A DNA stretch of 64,000 nucleotides from positions 3,034,501-3,098,500 of the forward strand of contig NC_044014.1 of assembly GCF_900496995.4 (NCBI RefSeq). Reading direction: 5' to 3'. Origin of the DNA: Aquila chrysaetos chrysaetos. Lineage: Eukaryota; Chordata; Aves; Accipitriformes; Accipitridae. Of this stretch, positions 10,501 through 24,700 are shown piece after piece. Numbering within the stretch: the stretch's first letter is position 1; each line of letters starts with the position of its first letter. A model generated the notes under the pieces. It saw only the letters and a program-made list of their open reading frames with translations. It did no database searches and had not been told where the DNA came from. The translations under genes were made by a program, and so were the position numbers.

Positions 10501-10860
10501 TTGGAGCTCCACAGCCGCAGCGGAATTATTCCAAACCTGCCTACTGCGTCACTGCCACGTCACACCCAGCGGGTTTGGTTAATCGTGGGGCGGCGATGCC
10601 ATCTAGCGGCAACGGCCCCCACTCCGCGGGGCGGCGTGGGGACCGGCGCGGGTGGGCGCGCTTCGCGCTGGAAAGGGTGTCCGACCCCCCCCCAGACCCC
10701 CACTCCGGGCCTGCTGCCACTCCAACCCTTCGGGGATCTGCCCTAAAGCCTGGGAAATGAGGTGCGTTAATGAGAGAGTGTGAAAGTGGACGTATTTCTA
10801 ACACATGAGCGTGAAAGACAGACGTCCTTTCTTTCTTTCCTTGCTCTCTGCAGCATCCTG
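7600..10860. other. Upstream flank of FOXI2
   Basis: No gene recognised. It grades from GC-rich near 7.6-7.8 kb to AT-rich, with a dinucleotide tract at 9279-9347 and a second GC-rich, CpG-containing patch at about 10.44-10.76 kb immediately before the CR1 copy. Proximal FOXI2 enhancers would be expected here, but none can be identified from sequence alone. Confidence 0.5.
9279..9347. repeat. AT/AC dinucleotide microsatellite
   Basis: Compound (AT)n, GTACAT-like and (AC)n tract containing the 16-bp palindrome GTACATATATATGTAC. Confidence 0.85.
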
Positions 10861-10867
10861 AGGAGGG

Positions 10868-11172
10868 GACGTGCCGAGGGAGGTGCTGAGCTCTCCTCTA
10901 GGGCATCCAGCGATAGGACGCGTGGGAATGGTTCAAAGCTGCGCCAGGGGACGTTCAGACTGGACATTAGGAAGCATTGCTTTACCAAGAGGGTGGTCAA
11001 ACCCTGGAACGGGATTTCTAGAGAGGTGGTCGCTGCCCCAAGTCTGTCAGTGTTTAAGTGGCATTTGGACAATGCCCTTAACGACATGCTTTAAGTTCTG
11101 GTCAGCCCTGAAGTGGTCAGGCAGTTGGACTAGATGATCACTGTAGGGTGATCACTTCCAACTGAAATAGTC
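10868..11172 (+). mobile_element. CR1 LINE fragment, 3' end, 5'-truncated
   Basis: The sequence follows the familiar 3' part of avian CR1 elements: a GAGGTGCTGAG block, 'gcgccaggggacgttcagactggacattaggaagcat', 'gagggtggtcaaaccctggaacggg', 'agagaggtggtcgctgcccca' and the terminal 'cagttggactagatgatc...ttccaactgaaatag', followed by a short-unit tail. Orientation is plus. CR1 is a non-LTR retrotransposon that usually inserts 5'-truncated; only the terminal end of the reverse-transcriptase reading frame and the 3' UTR could be present, and there is no intact frame. The left boundary is approximate and the subfamily cannot be fixed by eye. Confidence 0.9.
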
Positions 11173-11240
11173 CTATTCTATTCTATTCTATTCTATTCTA
11201 TTCTATTCTATTCTATTCCATTCTATTCTATTCTATTCCA
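11173..11240 (+). repeat. (TATTC)n tail of the CR1 element
   Basis: About thirteen copies of the TATTC pentamer with two C variants, directly joined to the CR1 3' end. It degrades into CATGC units at its right side. Confidence 0.92.
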
Positions 11241-12784
11241 TGCCATGCCCTGCTATGCTGTAGCCAGTAGTGTTTGCACGTTGTATAGTGAATCCCCATC
11301 AAGTTACAAAATTTAATCAGCTTGCTAAAGGCCATGCGCACAGCAGCGTATGTACTCCCTGGCCTGGTCTGCTCCTGGGTGTCCATGTGCAGGACAGTGG
11401 AGTGGGTGAAAAACTGTTCAAGGCCAGCCTGGTCATCCTCTCCCTCATAACTACATTGATTCACTGCACCAGTTTCTCTTTCAAGCTGATGATCACCTGG
11501 GCTTTCCTTCCTTTCCCATTTCTTGCCACATGTTCTCTGCTCTATCTTCTTAAAATGGCTTGTGCAAAGTGATTTTCAACTATTACGCTCCATTTCTTTT
11601 TAAAAATGTGATGGCATGCCTGTATGCCTATGTGGCATATGTGGCAATACATAGGAACTGTTCTTGGAAAAGTCCAAGCAGAAACCTGAGTTTGGTCATC
11701 GCTATCATACTACCTAAGGTGTACCTACTACCCCTTGGTATCATTTCCTTCACTGTTTTTTGTATTTAAATTGTAACAGTAGCCATAGCAGTAGGTTGTG
11801 GTTGGCTTCTAGCTGCAGTGGGTATGATGCATGTTTAACATTTTATATGGTTATTATTTTAGTGCCTTGCTCTATAAATAAGGTGAATTAAAAGATCACA
11901 GTAGGTGCGATCAGTCGAAGGCAGAGCCAGAAATCAACATCTCCAGGCCAGCACGTTACAGCAACCATTTCAAACAAACAGGGCAAAAAGCAGAAGAGAA
12001 GCAGCACTCTTTCTGAAATCAGGATCCATGAAACACAAACTGCTTGAAATCTCAGGACAGACTGTGCCAGTGCCATGAGTTTTCCCAGTTTCTTTCACAT
12101 GCCTTAAAATTAGTATCTTGAAAACCACTCCACGCTCCAAAACAGCAGAAAAGAAAGCAACTCCCAAAATACATGAGGTCCTAGATCATTTATCACTGCC
12201 AGTCAATACTGAGCCCCTGCATTTTCCGAAAACGTCACGGCAAAGGCCCCACCTTTCCAGCTGCAGAGCCTGCTGCCGACAACCCGGGTGTCAGGAATTT
12301 GGGGAAGTGCGATTCCTCCTTGTAGCACCGGCTCTTACCCCACGACTCTTGGTGGTGGCAATGGGATTAGCTCTTCTGCATCAAGTGGGAATAAATTCCG
12401 CATTTATTCCTCTATTCAAAATAGTTAAAGTAAACCTGAAGGAGGGGTGTGTATAGAGGCTGGTTGGGAGATTTAAATACAGTAATTCGCTTGAACAAAG
12501 CATTCGATACTTTTCTGGCAAAGCTGATTGAAATGTGGGTGGTTTGCACCAAAAACATCAGTCTGTGATTTCTCCTGAAACACCAGACTTCAGAAGAAAC
12601 TCCCCTCATTCAAAATAAAGAGAGGTAGAAAGTGAAATAGAAACACATGGTGAGAAATAACAAACAACAAGTGATCTAACATGAAGTATCCAGAGTTTAT
12701 CAAAACAGAAAGAAATACAGCAAATACCATGAATAGTAATCCAAATATTATTTTGAATTCCACACAACTATGCTCATTTGGCAT

Positions 12785-12902
12785 GACAATTATTAGCTAA
12801 CAAACGGACATTTTTCAGGTCAATCAAGCTTGAGGCAATTAGTTGGTGGCAATTAACTAAATTAACTCTAAAATTAGAATTCAAATAATCTCAGCAATTA
12901 TG
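12785..12902. promoter_or_regulatory. Cluster of homeodomain-type CAATTA motifs (candidate element)
   Basis: Four exact CAATTA hexamers at 12787, 12836, 12850 and 12895 plus several AATTAA/AATTAG cores within 118 bp. This is the core recognised by many homeodomain proteins. AT-rich composition makes such cores common, so the call is weak. Confidence 0.2.
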
Positions 12903-15730
12903 GTGTACTCCTGAAATGCGTCTCTTCAAAAGAAACCAATAAGACAGACAAATCCACTGGAGTTTGCCATATTTAAATTACACACTACATTCTAATTTAT
13001 TTTAATATCTAACTTCCGACAGATCAGGCAATCCTTTTTCATGACCACGTGTTAAGAATGGCTTCGTACAAGAGAAATGTCATATGCGTTTTTCAATCTT
13101 TTGTGTCTCAGAATAATAGAATTTGCTTACACCAAAGGTTTTGGCATCGAATCCAGCTCCTTAGGTGTCATATCCTGATTATTTGAATTTATATACTTTA
13201 TGTGGCTAAATCGTTTCATTTATATGCACTTCCGATTCTTCATGAAAATTTATGGGTTGGATTTCATCCATATTTTTTTCTACCTTTATCAGAGCTTGCC
13301 TTTCAATATTTAATTCAATCAGTTAATTTTCTTCCTGCCCATCTATCAACAAAAGTTGTAAGAATAATTCTTATTTAATTAAAAGGTTTTAAAGTCTGGA
13401 ACGTTCTTTTAGAAACTTCTGCAATTCTAAAAAATTGTATTAAAACTAAGCTTTTCTCTTTCATTTATTGAAAAAACTAAAAGTAATTTGAAATCCGTCT
13501 GCACTTGCGTATCTCAGATGGAGAAGAGACACTACGGCATGTGAAGTGAGGTCTCTGCTGTGAAAGGGCCCTCAGCATCTCCAGCACCCCTTTGGGTGCT
13601 GATGTAATGACATGCAGGCATATAGTTGTATTTGTATTTATTTCACTATTCGTACTTTATGAAAACAGAACTAAAACTGCTGAGCCTGCTGGCAAAGAGT
13701 GGAAGGGAAGACGTGGGATGTCAGCCGAGGGTGTATGAGCGGGACCCACAAGCGGGGCGTGAGGATGACGGTACCAGTGGACAAAATACTTTCTAATAAC
13801 AGGGTGACTTCGTGGCACTGCTCCATGCTCTGCAATTGATGTGAAGTTAAGGTGAGCAAGGAAATAAACAGGCTTCTCCCCTGGCCTCTCCCAGCCTTTC
13901 TCACCCAAGGCTTCTCAAATACAGAAGGTTTTAACATCAGCAGCTGGCAAATGATGAAACTCAGCAAAACAGCTCAGCTATTTAACACATATAAGTGATT
14001 CAAGTTTCTGCACGAAGCATCGCAACTAGATCGTCTGGCCCACCATCGGGCCTTTCTAGTGTCGTGGGTCCTACCATTAAATCACGAAGCAGCCGCTCCG
14101 CGGCGCCGGCCACGGCTCCGGCCAGGAGAGACCCTGCCTGCCCCGTGTCCCTGTAACCGACGTGACACAAGGTCTGCGGCTGAGAAGTTCTGAACGCTTG
14201 GCACGGCTCGGACACAGAGCTCTTCTGCGCTACTGGTTCCTCCTGGCAGGGCACGGGTTTGTGTCACCTCCTGGGCTAGCAGGCACTGCTTTTCTGCTGT
14301 GAGTTGTGGATGGAGATGCAAAATCGCCGTGAAGGCAAAGGTGAGATGGACGGGTAACTCTTCCGGCAAGTCAACCCGCTGCTCGTTACCCGTCTGCAGG
14401 GCATTTCTCATAGTTAAGTTTATATTTAATACCTATAAAACTTGTCAAATTTTTATCTTAAACCAGCAGATGTAGAAATTGGTTTTGAAAACAATGAAGT
14501 AGCTGCAACTGTAGAAAATTAACTTTGGGGCGTGTGGTGAGTACAGTAGAGAGAAGACATGGCCTGTAGCAGCAAACGCCACACCTAACATACTCACATC
14601 TATCTTCTTAAATTAGTATTTTTGATTACTCAGTAAACAAGTCCTTCTTTTCTAAGCGGAGAAAGGACTAATCTTTGCTTAAGAAAGCCAGGACATAGTG
14701 AAAAAAGTAATAAGGAGGCACCATTAATATTTTGTTTTAACATTTCTGAAGTTTACCAAAGACACATATAAATTGTCCCTTCTAAATTTATATACTGCAT
14801 ATATAAATTGTTGCTTTTATATATAAAATAGATAACCATTTTGCTCCTTTCTGAGTAAAAGATTCTATCTTGACAAGCATAAGCACAAAGTAGTATTAAT
14901 ATCCTCACAACACGATAAGCTTGTGCATTTCTTCATTAAGTTTTCCTTCAGTCTCACTACTCAGACTCTGGTAATTTTTTTTAATTTTTTTTCCCTCTTA
15001 TTAAAATGATCGAAGATCAAGACCTGAAATTCAGAAAAGCCTGTACTGAAAAATAAATTCCCTGCAGCATCATTAAGGTGCAAAGATGATCAAAATCACT
15101 CACCAGCAATCTGGATGTGAGAAAGGCTCCAGTAGGCAGCTCTCCGTACGCTCCAGCCAAGCTCACTTTGCCTTCCCCTATGCCTGGTGTATGAAATGCC
15201 TGCCAGGAAAATCATCTATCTAAAAAAAAGAAGTGGAAAATGCATTTATTTGTCTTCTTTTGCCCATTAAATACTTTTTCTTCCATCTTAAAGAGTTGTG
15301 TTTTTTAGCAAAATCTTTTGTGGTTATAGATTCTGTATGTGCAGTATATTTTTCAGACTGCCCATTCTAGACTGCTTTAACATGTTAATGGTACCATGTT
15401 TCACCTATTTCCACCTATAACTCCAGCCAGCTTTAATACTGTGACCTCAAAAAAAAAAAAAAACAAACCCCACCAAGTTATAATTAATGCCTTTCAGAGA
15501 TATCTAAAATGACCTAAAATAACTTTTTCAGACACAACGGGTTTCCATTTTTCAACTTTCATATTTCCTGATCTCCCAGACTTAGAAAGCTTGTGGTATA
15601 AAAATAAAGATTATCTTAAAAAGGACATACAAATATTTTAAAGTTCTATATATTTTATTTCTATTTCCTATTTTACTTCAGTTCATCAGGGATCTGGTAT
15701 GAGAGAGGCCCTTTCAATTTGCTGGTGTTC

Positions 15731-15776
15731 ATACCTATTGATGTGAAGTATCTATACCTATTGATGTGAAGTATCT
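15731..15776. repeat. Perfect 23-bp tandem duplication (two copies)
   Basis: The unit beginning ATACCTATTGATGTGAAGTA occurs twice with no mismatch (15731-15753 and 15754-15776), which suggests a recent slippage or duplication event. Confidence 0.92.
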
Positions 15777-18700
15777 TTGGTTTGCTGAATTCTGGGGGTG
15801 TAACATCTGCTTTTATTGAGGAAAAATGTAAAGAAATAATATTTTATGAATTTTATGGAAATAAATTCATTAATTATGTGTAAAGAAGCTGCTTGTTTAT
15901 GAATATGTGGCCCAAATAATAGTACAAATCTTTCACACATTAGCACCTAAATGCAAAACTCATTTCAGTGGTAGGTTTTGTGTGGCTGTAGCAACAGGAC
16001 ACCTCGTGTGTTTGTGAGTGAAAGAACAGAGAAGCGGAAGGATTTCTTCTCCATATTTAATTAAACCCCCACATTTGTCACGGAATTCCCAACCACCTCT
16101 CCTGAAGAACTGGTGTCACTGTGCCACTCTCTTGGTGGCTTTGCCCGGAGGGAAATGCTGCATACCATGCAGGACAACAGAGCATCATGCTTATATGTGT
16201 GTATGCTTATATATAGCTACATATCTATGTCTAGATATATAAGCTTATACAGAAACTTACTTTAACACTGTAAAGTGAAATGGTTATGGACATTTTGTCA
16301 AGAAGTGCTCTACAAAAATCACCCAGTTAACTACTCCCTTTGCCGAGGAGCATCTCCTTTTCCACGCCTCCCCTGGACTAAAGAGAGCAGTATCAAATGC
16401 TGGGTGTCCTGCAGCAGTTTCACTGCAGAAGGGGCAGTGCTCCAGGAGCATCATGTGCTGCTGCGATGGATCACAAAGGAACCTCTTATTGATTATTGAG
16501 GGCTGTTTTTATGCATTTGTTTTTAAGTAGGCTATTCATTACTGCAAAACGCATTTTTAATGGAAAGGCTGCGGAGAATGTCTCCTCGAGGACCTGCTTT
16601 GTTTTTGAAAGTCTTTATGAGTGTTTACATCACGCTGTGATTTATTTTCAGCTTGGCTGAGGCTTGCTACCCTGGACCGTGGACAAAATCCATTTGTTTC
16701 CCCGGCCAGGAAGCCCATCTATCAAAGACTGGAAGAAGGAGGCAGGTTGCCAGCTGGGAGCCCGTGAGCTGGGCAGCGTGGAGAGCTGGACGTCTGCTCA
16801 GCCAGGGACACCAGCTCATCCACCTTTCTGATTTCCACCCAAATTTCAGCAAAATAAAGGAAAAATTCCTTTTGGTGGTGTTATATATACAATACCAACC
16901 TTATTCCTGCAGCTGGTGCTCAGGGACTACCTGGAGAAAAAGGGTATGGTTACCAAAGCCCCACTAAATGAGGCTCGAGCATCCTTGGCTCTCAGGCTTT
17001 TCCTGCCGATCTGCTCACCATCTGCAGGCAGGATCTGTCCAGAAGTTTGCATAATCTGCTGAAGGACGTTGTAGAGAAACTAATGGCAGAGCTCAGTCTT
17101 TACCATCGCTCCTTGGGCTGTCAGCCATCATTTGGGAACACTTCTCCGGTCGCTTGGAGGAAAAGTTGTTAACAGCTGAGCTTGGCTTCCTTTTTGGGCA
17201 GCTTTAGCTATAAGGTGGGAGACACAGTTTCATTTTCTGCTGGTTGTTTATGGTTCTTTGAAGTCCACTTTCATCAGTACCATGCAATTGCATTTGAATT
17301 TACTACTTCTGAGAGTTATTTCAAGCCCAAACTAACCTGTTTTCCCCAGACTGGGTCAAATTTCACGATGATTTTGCTGATCACCTGAGATCTTACCGAA
17401 AAATCTGCTTGACAGTGCCTGTACCTTCAACCGCTCACCTTTAACTCTTTGTTTTTCAACTGGTATAAAAACAAATCAACAGCTGAATGAAAATCCAACC
17501 TCATTTCATTGACACTGAGTTTTGCTAATATTGATAAGTTTGTGACCTTCTACTAGTGGCTGCCCTGTATTTAATACAGTATAAGTGGGATTTGTTTTCT
17601 TGCAAAACTGGCTTTGCTACTCTGCAAAGGTATTTGATCCTGAACAAAGCCTAAATGAAAGAATTTTGACATAACATTTTGCACTTGTTTTGCACATTGT
17701 AAACAGTTATAACTGCCTAATCAATGTGAAGGGCGAGAATCTGAAACAAGCAACTGATATAACTGATAATCTAGAAGTACTTATGGTACAGAGATATATC
17801 ATACTTACAGAAAACTGATCTAGAGAAGAGGAGGTTTGCAGCCAACATTGGAGTCTCCTGTACTGTTGACGTGTTCCTCATATATTAGCCTTATAAATCA
17901 TGCTCTAGGTTCAGCACCTTAACCATGATGACCAAACTGACAGTCTTTTAACTGTTCGTTACACTATATCCTAACTCTGAATTTGCTTATAACACCAAAA
18001 ACCAGTCTTTCCTCTTTCCAGCCTTTTTTTTTGTAGACACCTTATTATACACTGCAAAAATACAAATAAAAATAATAAAGTAAATAACAAAAAATCCCAG
18101 AGGGCAGAGCATGTTGGTTTGATGCATGTTGTAATACACAATTCCTGCAAAGAATCCAGTGATACAAAACCAACTTGAAATCATATTCATGGTTCAACAA
18201 GTCTGTGATTTCAGTTTGAAAAGGAAGACTGTATCTGTGCTTTATGGCATATCGGATTTATTTATTTTAGATTGTGTTTTGCTGTATGCAGTGTAACTGG
18301 TATGAAACTACAAGAAGAATTGTTCACTGAGGCATTTTTCACAGAAAAAGAGTCAAGGACATTACCTCTGAGAAAAATGTTTGTGCATCAGGTGCAATAT
18401 GTTCCTGATGTTACACAAAACCCAAGCTCTCAGTCCCAAGCTCCTCAAAGACTATTTTTTTCCTTCAGAGCACCACCTTCCCTTCCCCACAGTGACAAAT
18501 TTACCCTCTTCCCACCCATCGCGGGGCGGTGGGTTGGGTGACCCGCATCCTGCTGCTCAGCTTTTGCTCCATGGTCTTGTACGAGTCACTAAAACCCAAT
18601 TCAAAGTCACAGCTCCCATGTCCCATTTACTTTAAGGGATTTGGTTCAGCCAGTTAGGCTCTTTTTCCTTCGGATTCCATCTGTATAAAGGATGGCATTA

Positions 18701-21700
18701 ATACTTACAACCTCGTGGGATTAATTGCCTGTAAAGTCACTTTGAGACCTTGGATAGAAGCACTAGTGATATTAATTATTGTTATAGATATTATGATGTT
18801 AAACATAAGTTCATACATTTATTTGGAAAAAACTTTCAGAATCAAAGGAACTAAATCCGCCCCCAGGCTATTTAATTAGTTTATTGCCCTTCATTGGGAA
18901 GGTGATGCCTCAGCTCTATTTTTCTCCTTGCACCGCAGTATGCCAACCCCTATAAGCCCATGTCCGTGTCAGAAATGTGGTTCACTGACTCACAGAAGTC
19001 AGAGATAAAAAGAAGTATTGTTCACTCAATAATTTCTATTTCTAAATTTTCTACAACCTACATTTTTTCTTTATTTGAATGCTTTAATTTTGTTCTCATG
19101 AGATATGATTAATTTGCCGCTGTAAAAAGTCAAGATGAGTAGGGATTCGGAAAGTTGGGATTTAACAGGGCAAATTGTACTATGCAAAAGTATAGCGCTC
19201 ATTATAAATATGAAATACGTGGCAAGCAGCTTTCTTCCGATAATGAGAAGACTTCTAACCAATGAAAAATTCAGAGAACAAAATGACTCTCTGCCCATAT
19301 TTACTGACTCGAATGATATTGCACCAGGAAGGTACCAAAGTGCCACAACACAGCATGAAAGTAAAACAAATGAAGGTTGTTTCTGAGGATGGGTTACGAG
19401 TATTATTCATCATTGTTGTAACGCAAATTAGAAAACTGAGGAACTACATGTAGAAAATGGCAGAAATAGAAACACTGCCCTAAAAAGAAATTACTTTGAG
19501 GTACTAATGGCAGTGCCTAGAGGAACAGATATCTGGATTTTTCCATTTCCAAATGACCAGGGCAAATTAAAAACTGGCCACTGCAGCTAAGGAAGAGTGA
19601 ACATTTACGGCTATACTAACAGAAACCCCATTTCAATACCGGCATTTCCAACCCAAGCTAGGAAAGCAGCTTCCATTGTACACTGGGTACATTGGCTGAC
19701 TTTCATGCCAGTAAAAGTAAGCCAGCAGCCTGTAATTATACTGAATATCTTCCTGGAACCTTGCTTCTATAAATGGTGCCATTTTTTGAGTAATATATCA
19801 TTGGTCTGCCTTGCTCAGATTACTACACTAATATATCATTAGAGCAACAGCTTGCTTTGGTGATGGATCAGTGTAATGCGGTGTGAGAGCTACAGCTCAC
19901 TCGGGTAATGTATGATGCTCTCGTGCTGATGTATGCGATGGTGTATCACAGAGAGGAGCCTCCCGGGTGATGCATTTCCCCAGGGACAGTGCAGCCCGAC
20001 GATGAACAACCCCAGGACGGTGTTTATTTGCTTTGAAAGCTTGTGGGCTGCTTTACACTCCCGATGAGGGAGGCATGCGGGGTCCTTGGCCAGCCCCCAG
20101 CACCTCTGAGCTTTGGCTGATGCGGTGTCCCCCAAGACCTAGCTGGTCTACCAGGGAGGGAAGACATGTGGCTGGTGCTGGGGGCCTGCAGAAAACGAAA
20201 TTAAGGGGAGAAAACTTCCTGGCTTTGGTTTCCTTCAGTATCACGCTGTCTTAAGCACCAAGAAATGCAGAGAGAATCTGCTTTGCACACACATAACCTA
20301 TGCAAATACATAAGATCACTAGTCATAGCTAGAAAACCCCCAAAACCCACTCTCATTTTATGGGAAATAGGGAACTAAAGCAAAATCTTCAAATACTTAT
20401 TTTACAGTCTCTTACTGCACATATTCTGGATGCTCAAACCATGGTGCAAACCCACTCGCTCCAAGGATTAGTCAAATGTTTTACTGAATATTACCAATGT
20501 AAAACTTTTACATTAGTAACCATTAACTAGTTTGCATTTTTTGTTAAAAGGTCCATGGTGGTATTCACTATTCTTCCATTTTCCTAGTTGCGTCAGAATA
20601 CTTCAGGTTGAGAAATATGACAGCTAACTCCTGAACAGGGAAAAGTATATCTTTATAGCTAAAAAACTAAAAATGCCTTAATTGATTTTTTTCCCAAAAT
20701 TTGCAAACCAAAAAACAACTTCTAAAAAAACCCCCACAAAGCAACCCATCCTGGATTCTCTTAAGCTTTCCTTCTCACACACACAAAACCAAACCATCAC
20801 CACCTATAACAAAAACATACAAACCACATTTCTGGCAGAGCCCAAACTTAGCCTAGCTCAAGCTCCAAAAGGAAAATATTTGCACGATATGACTCAGTGC
20901 AAATCATTTACCTGCAGTTCTTTTCCCAGTTTTAATTACTCTGCTTCTCACCAATAAAACACTGAAATTCTGCAAGGACACACAGAGGTTATGATTGTCT
21001 TCTATCACGATACCAGCTCTGTTACTCCAAAAATGTGAAAACATTTAAAATCATCAACAATCATTTCAAAAGTTATTCCTTCTACAAACAAGATGATAAA
21101 ACCTGTAATAAAGCAATCAGTGTTCTCTGTAATTTGTTTTGGTTTTCAGACGTTAACCTGACCTCTACCTGGTCTTTCTGCTAGCCTCCGGCACGATGAT
21201 GCTGTATTCCAGTTATTATATGCATGGAAATTAAATTAAGTAGCGGGTGGAAAAGTGAATTAGATTTAGTAAGTTAAACAAAGCATGGAAATTGAACTAT
21301 ACGTATTATGCATAACCTTTCCTATGCTGATCTATTCAGCTGCTACTAAACGCATTTCAGGGCGGCAGCATTAAGTGACATGACTAGCACCTGCCACATA
21401 CTTTTCTTCTTATAAACCGAATAACATGATCATTTTATAATCTTTGCTGACCCTCCTTAGTTATCCTTAAATCCAGGCTGATTTGTCAGCCAACACAAAC
21501 CAGCCAGTGCCTTCACCACCCAGCACCAAAGGTTGTGGAATATTACCCCAGCGCATGTAAACCCCAGCCTTTGCTAACAAGGGAATGATTTTTCCTGCCA
21601 AGGCTTTGCGCAGTTAACATAAAATCGCATTGTTTCTCCTTCCCTCCGCCTCCAAGCGAAGGTGCCCACTGGCTTTGGCCCCGAGCCCGACGGTTCCAGC

Positions 21701-24700
21701 TTCGCCTCCCTGCGCTTTCGGGTTGGCACTGCTGCTCGCCGCCTGCCCTTTGGGTTTTTGGCTCCTCCACCTCGTCCTTCTCCTGATGGCAATCCCGCAG
21801 CCTGGTCTGGGCTTGCTGCAGCACAGGCACGCCTGCTGCTCCCCCGGTGCTGGGGTCCGAGGCTGCCAAGGAAATCAAAATCAAAGCCACAACCGGTGCT
21901 GAGCATATTGCTCCAGCCCTGAGGCTGGTCGCTGCTTAACCCCTTTGCCGGCACGACCCGGGAGAGAAGGGGCTGTGCCTGGGGCAAAAAGAGCCCCAAA
22001 CTCATTGACCAAAGAAGGGAAAGAGGGAAGGAGCTGCTGCCCTCAGGTGCCAGAGGCAGAAGACCTGTCAGGGCTGTGGCTCCCTTCTCTCCGTGCCGTA
22101 ACTCTCCTGCAATGGCGAGGCGTGGGGAGGAGAGCTTTGGTGCACCCAACACCTGAGCTATAGCTTGAGGGAGAGGAAGAGGGATACTAAGAAAGGTATA
22201 TGCTGTGTAAAACGGGAGAAAATTGCCAGATATTCCTAGATTGACTAATAACCCACTGTACCTTAAGGCTATAATCAGGAGTTAATAAGCTGTATGAAAC
22301 ATAAAGGAACAGAGAGGAACCGAGCAGTTCAGTGAGGTATAACCTGGCTCTCCAGCTTTTGACTCTCTTCTGTCTGCCCAGTATTTTAGGTCTGTTTAAG
22401 TTAACTGTGCAGTTCCCACGCACTTCCTACCATACGAGCTGAAAGCGCATAGACAGGTAAATGTTGGTCAGTGCCTGTTGGAGACACGTTCAAAGGCACC
22501 TACAGAATTTACAGTAGCCCAAATAGAATTACGTACGTGGTTGTTGTGGGTGTCTGTGTTGCAGTTTGACACTTCCTATTTCCTAAATCCCCCCACTTTA
22601 TCCTCCCCTATTTAGCATATGAAACAGGAGATAGATCTCTAAGACAATTATTATTGGTAGTAGCAGTAGTATTTGTCTTGCAGCTGCCTGAAGAAGAGGG
22701 CTCTAACCACACACAAGTGACTGCTAACCCCCTCAAAATACACAATCTAAGAATAATAGAGGAGAAAACAGAGGCACCAAGGAAAGAATGATATGTTATT
22801 GATCAGCATGGAAAAGCAGGAATTATTTATTGGCATCCCAGAAGACAAAATAGTAAGGTGAAAGATAGAGGGCAGCAAGGTGACTTTGCAGCAGAGAACA
22901 AAGCTTGTTTAAGTATATTAAGCACCAGCAGCCACAGTCAGCACCATTCACTGGATGAGAGCAGGTGCTATGGCTCTGTACTGTGAAAGAGATAACAGGT
23001 AGATGGACGGATTAGGCCAGAAAGGGGTTAAAATGAAGCTGTATCATTCAAATTTGCTATGTATACAAGAGAAGAACAGTTCACGTGTTCAGGGTGGTGA
23101 GACATGGGCTATCCAACAAAATAAGAAAAGGCAGTAGGAGTTTAAATGGTTGAAATGAAGACTAGATTGGACTGGAAAAGCCCAGGACAACATGCAAAAA
23201 TCTCCCTGACATGTGCTAGCATCCCATTACTTTCTTCTTTAATATTAGTTCTGAAAAGAAGCACACTGACATTTGCCAGAGAAAGCTGCCAAGAAGAGCA
23301 GAGTTAAGACACCTAAGGTGTAGGAGTGAAGAGAAACAGTAGGATTGTAAGTGGCTCACTGCTCAGGCAAATAATGTGATACTATTTGCTAATTACTTTT
23401 TATAATCCTAAGAGTTCACATTACTTAAGAATTGCAAAGACCATCAGTAGCAGCACCAGATTACAGATACCTCAAATAGCCAGGAAGACTGAAAATATGA
23501 AATTGCAGAATTTCCTATAGAATGGCTGTTTTATGACTGTGGATATAATCTACCTTCACAAAATAGTGTCCAAGTGTATAAATCAGCTGAAACATGAGCC
23601 AAAATCTTAGTATTAGTCCAGCTGACTGGGGGTACAAATAAGACTATCAGATACCTACCCCAAGAAGGTTATCCAGGCTATCTGGTTGTGAGCGCGAAAG
23701 CTGTCCTTGTATGTTTTATTTTGTTGCAGTTTAGTTTCATTCACCTGAAGATGGAAAAGGAGAGCCTCGGACTAGCTGAAAATTTTGCTTCATAAAATAA
23801 AAAGGATTGATTGAAAACATTCCCCTGAGAGAGGGAGCAACTCTAGAGGGAAGGTTTTATAGAGCTTAATAGGAGTTACAGCTGTAACTAGGTTCCATGT
23901 AATTATCCTAGAAATCTGAGTAAGGTAATGAAGTCCTACCTATGTTGGGATTCTCTAAGTTATCCTGTGGAAGTGTATGGTAAAGGTTTAGTTCTCTCTG
24001 AAATTCTGTGAGAACTTAAAACTTAAATCATGCTCTGAATTTATAGGCAGAGCTGGGAATATTACACATAGTCTTCTGAGTCCCATTTTAGTGTTGTATT
24101 TAGGAATCACACTGTATCCCCTTTTTCTCTAAAATTCTTCTGGGCTTTCAAAACAAATTTGTGGTTAATGTAACTTGCAGAGCATAATATTTGAACTCTG
24201 GTACTTAGAGCCTTCCATTTCTTCGACATCTGTTCCAAGAGAGAGTGACCTCTACTTGATAGCAATATCTATGACACCGGAAACCTGAAGGTGAAAACAC
24301 ACTGTCTCAAGGTTGTAGTTTGTCTGGTTTTGTCCCTTTTAGTTGCTCATAAAAAATTTCCTGGAAGTGATTAGGTGTTTGCTTATGCAGGGTAATTATG
24401 TTGCATAAAGCGTCTTCCTATTATGTAGCTAATAAAAACAACAGCAACGTATATCTTGGCCCAAAGAGGTTGGGAGTTTATTAAAGTTGTAAATTATGGA
24501 TTCTGTTAATGCAGGGTAATAAGATCAAACAGCACAGTATGAGCAGTGATCATTCTCCTATTTTTGTCTAATATTTTGCTGTTATTAGACATTTTGTTCC
24601 TTATTAATCTTCTTTGACCTTCTTCCACAAATTCTCCTTCCTATAAAAATGAGTAACTGCTGAGAATCGTAATGTGCCCACGGATGCCCATAAGGATGAT

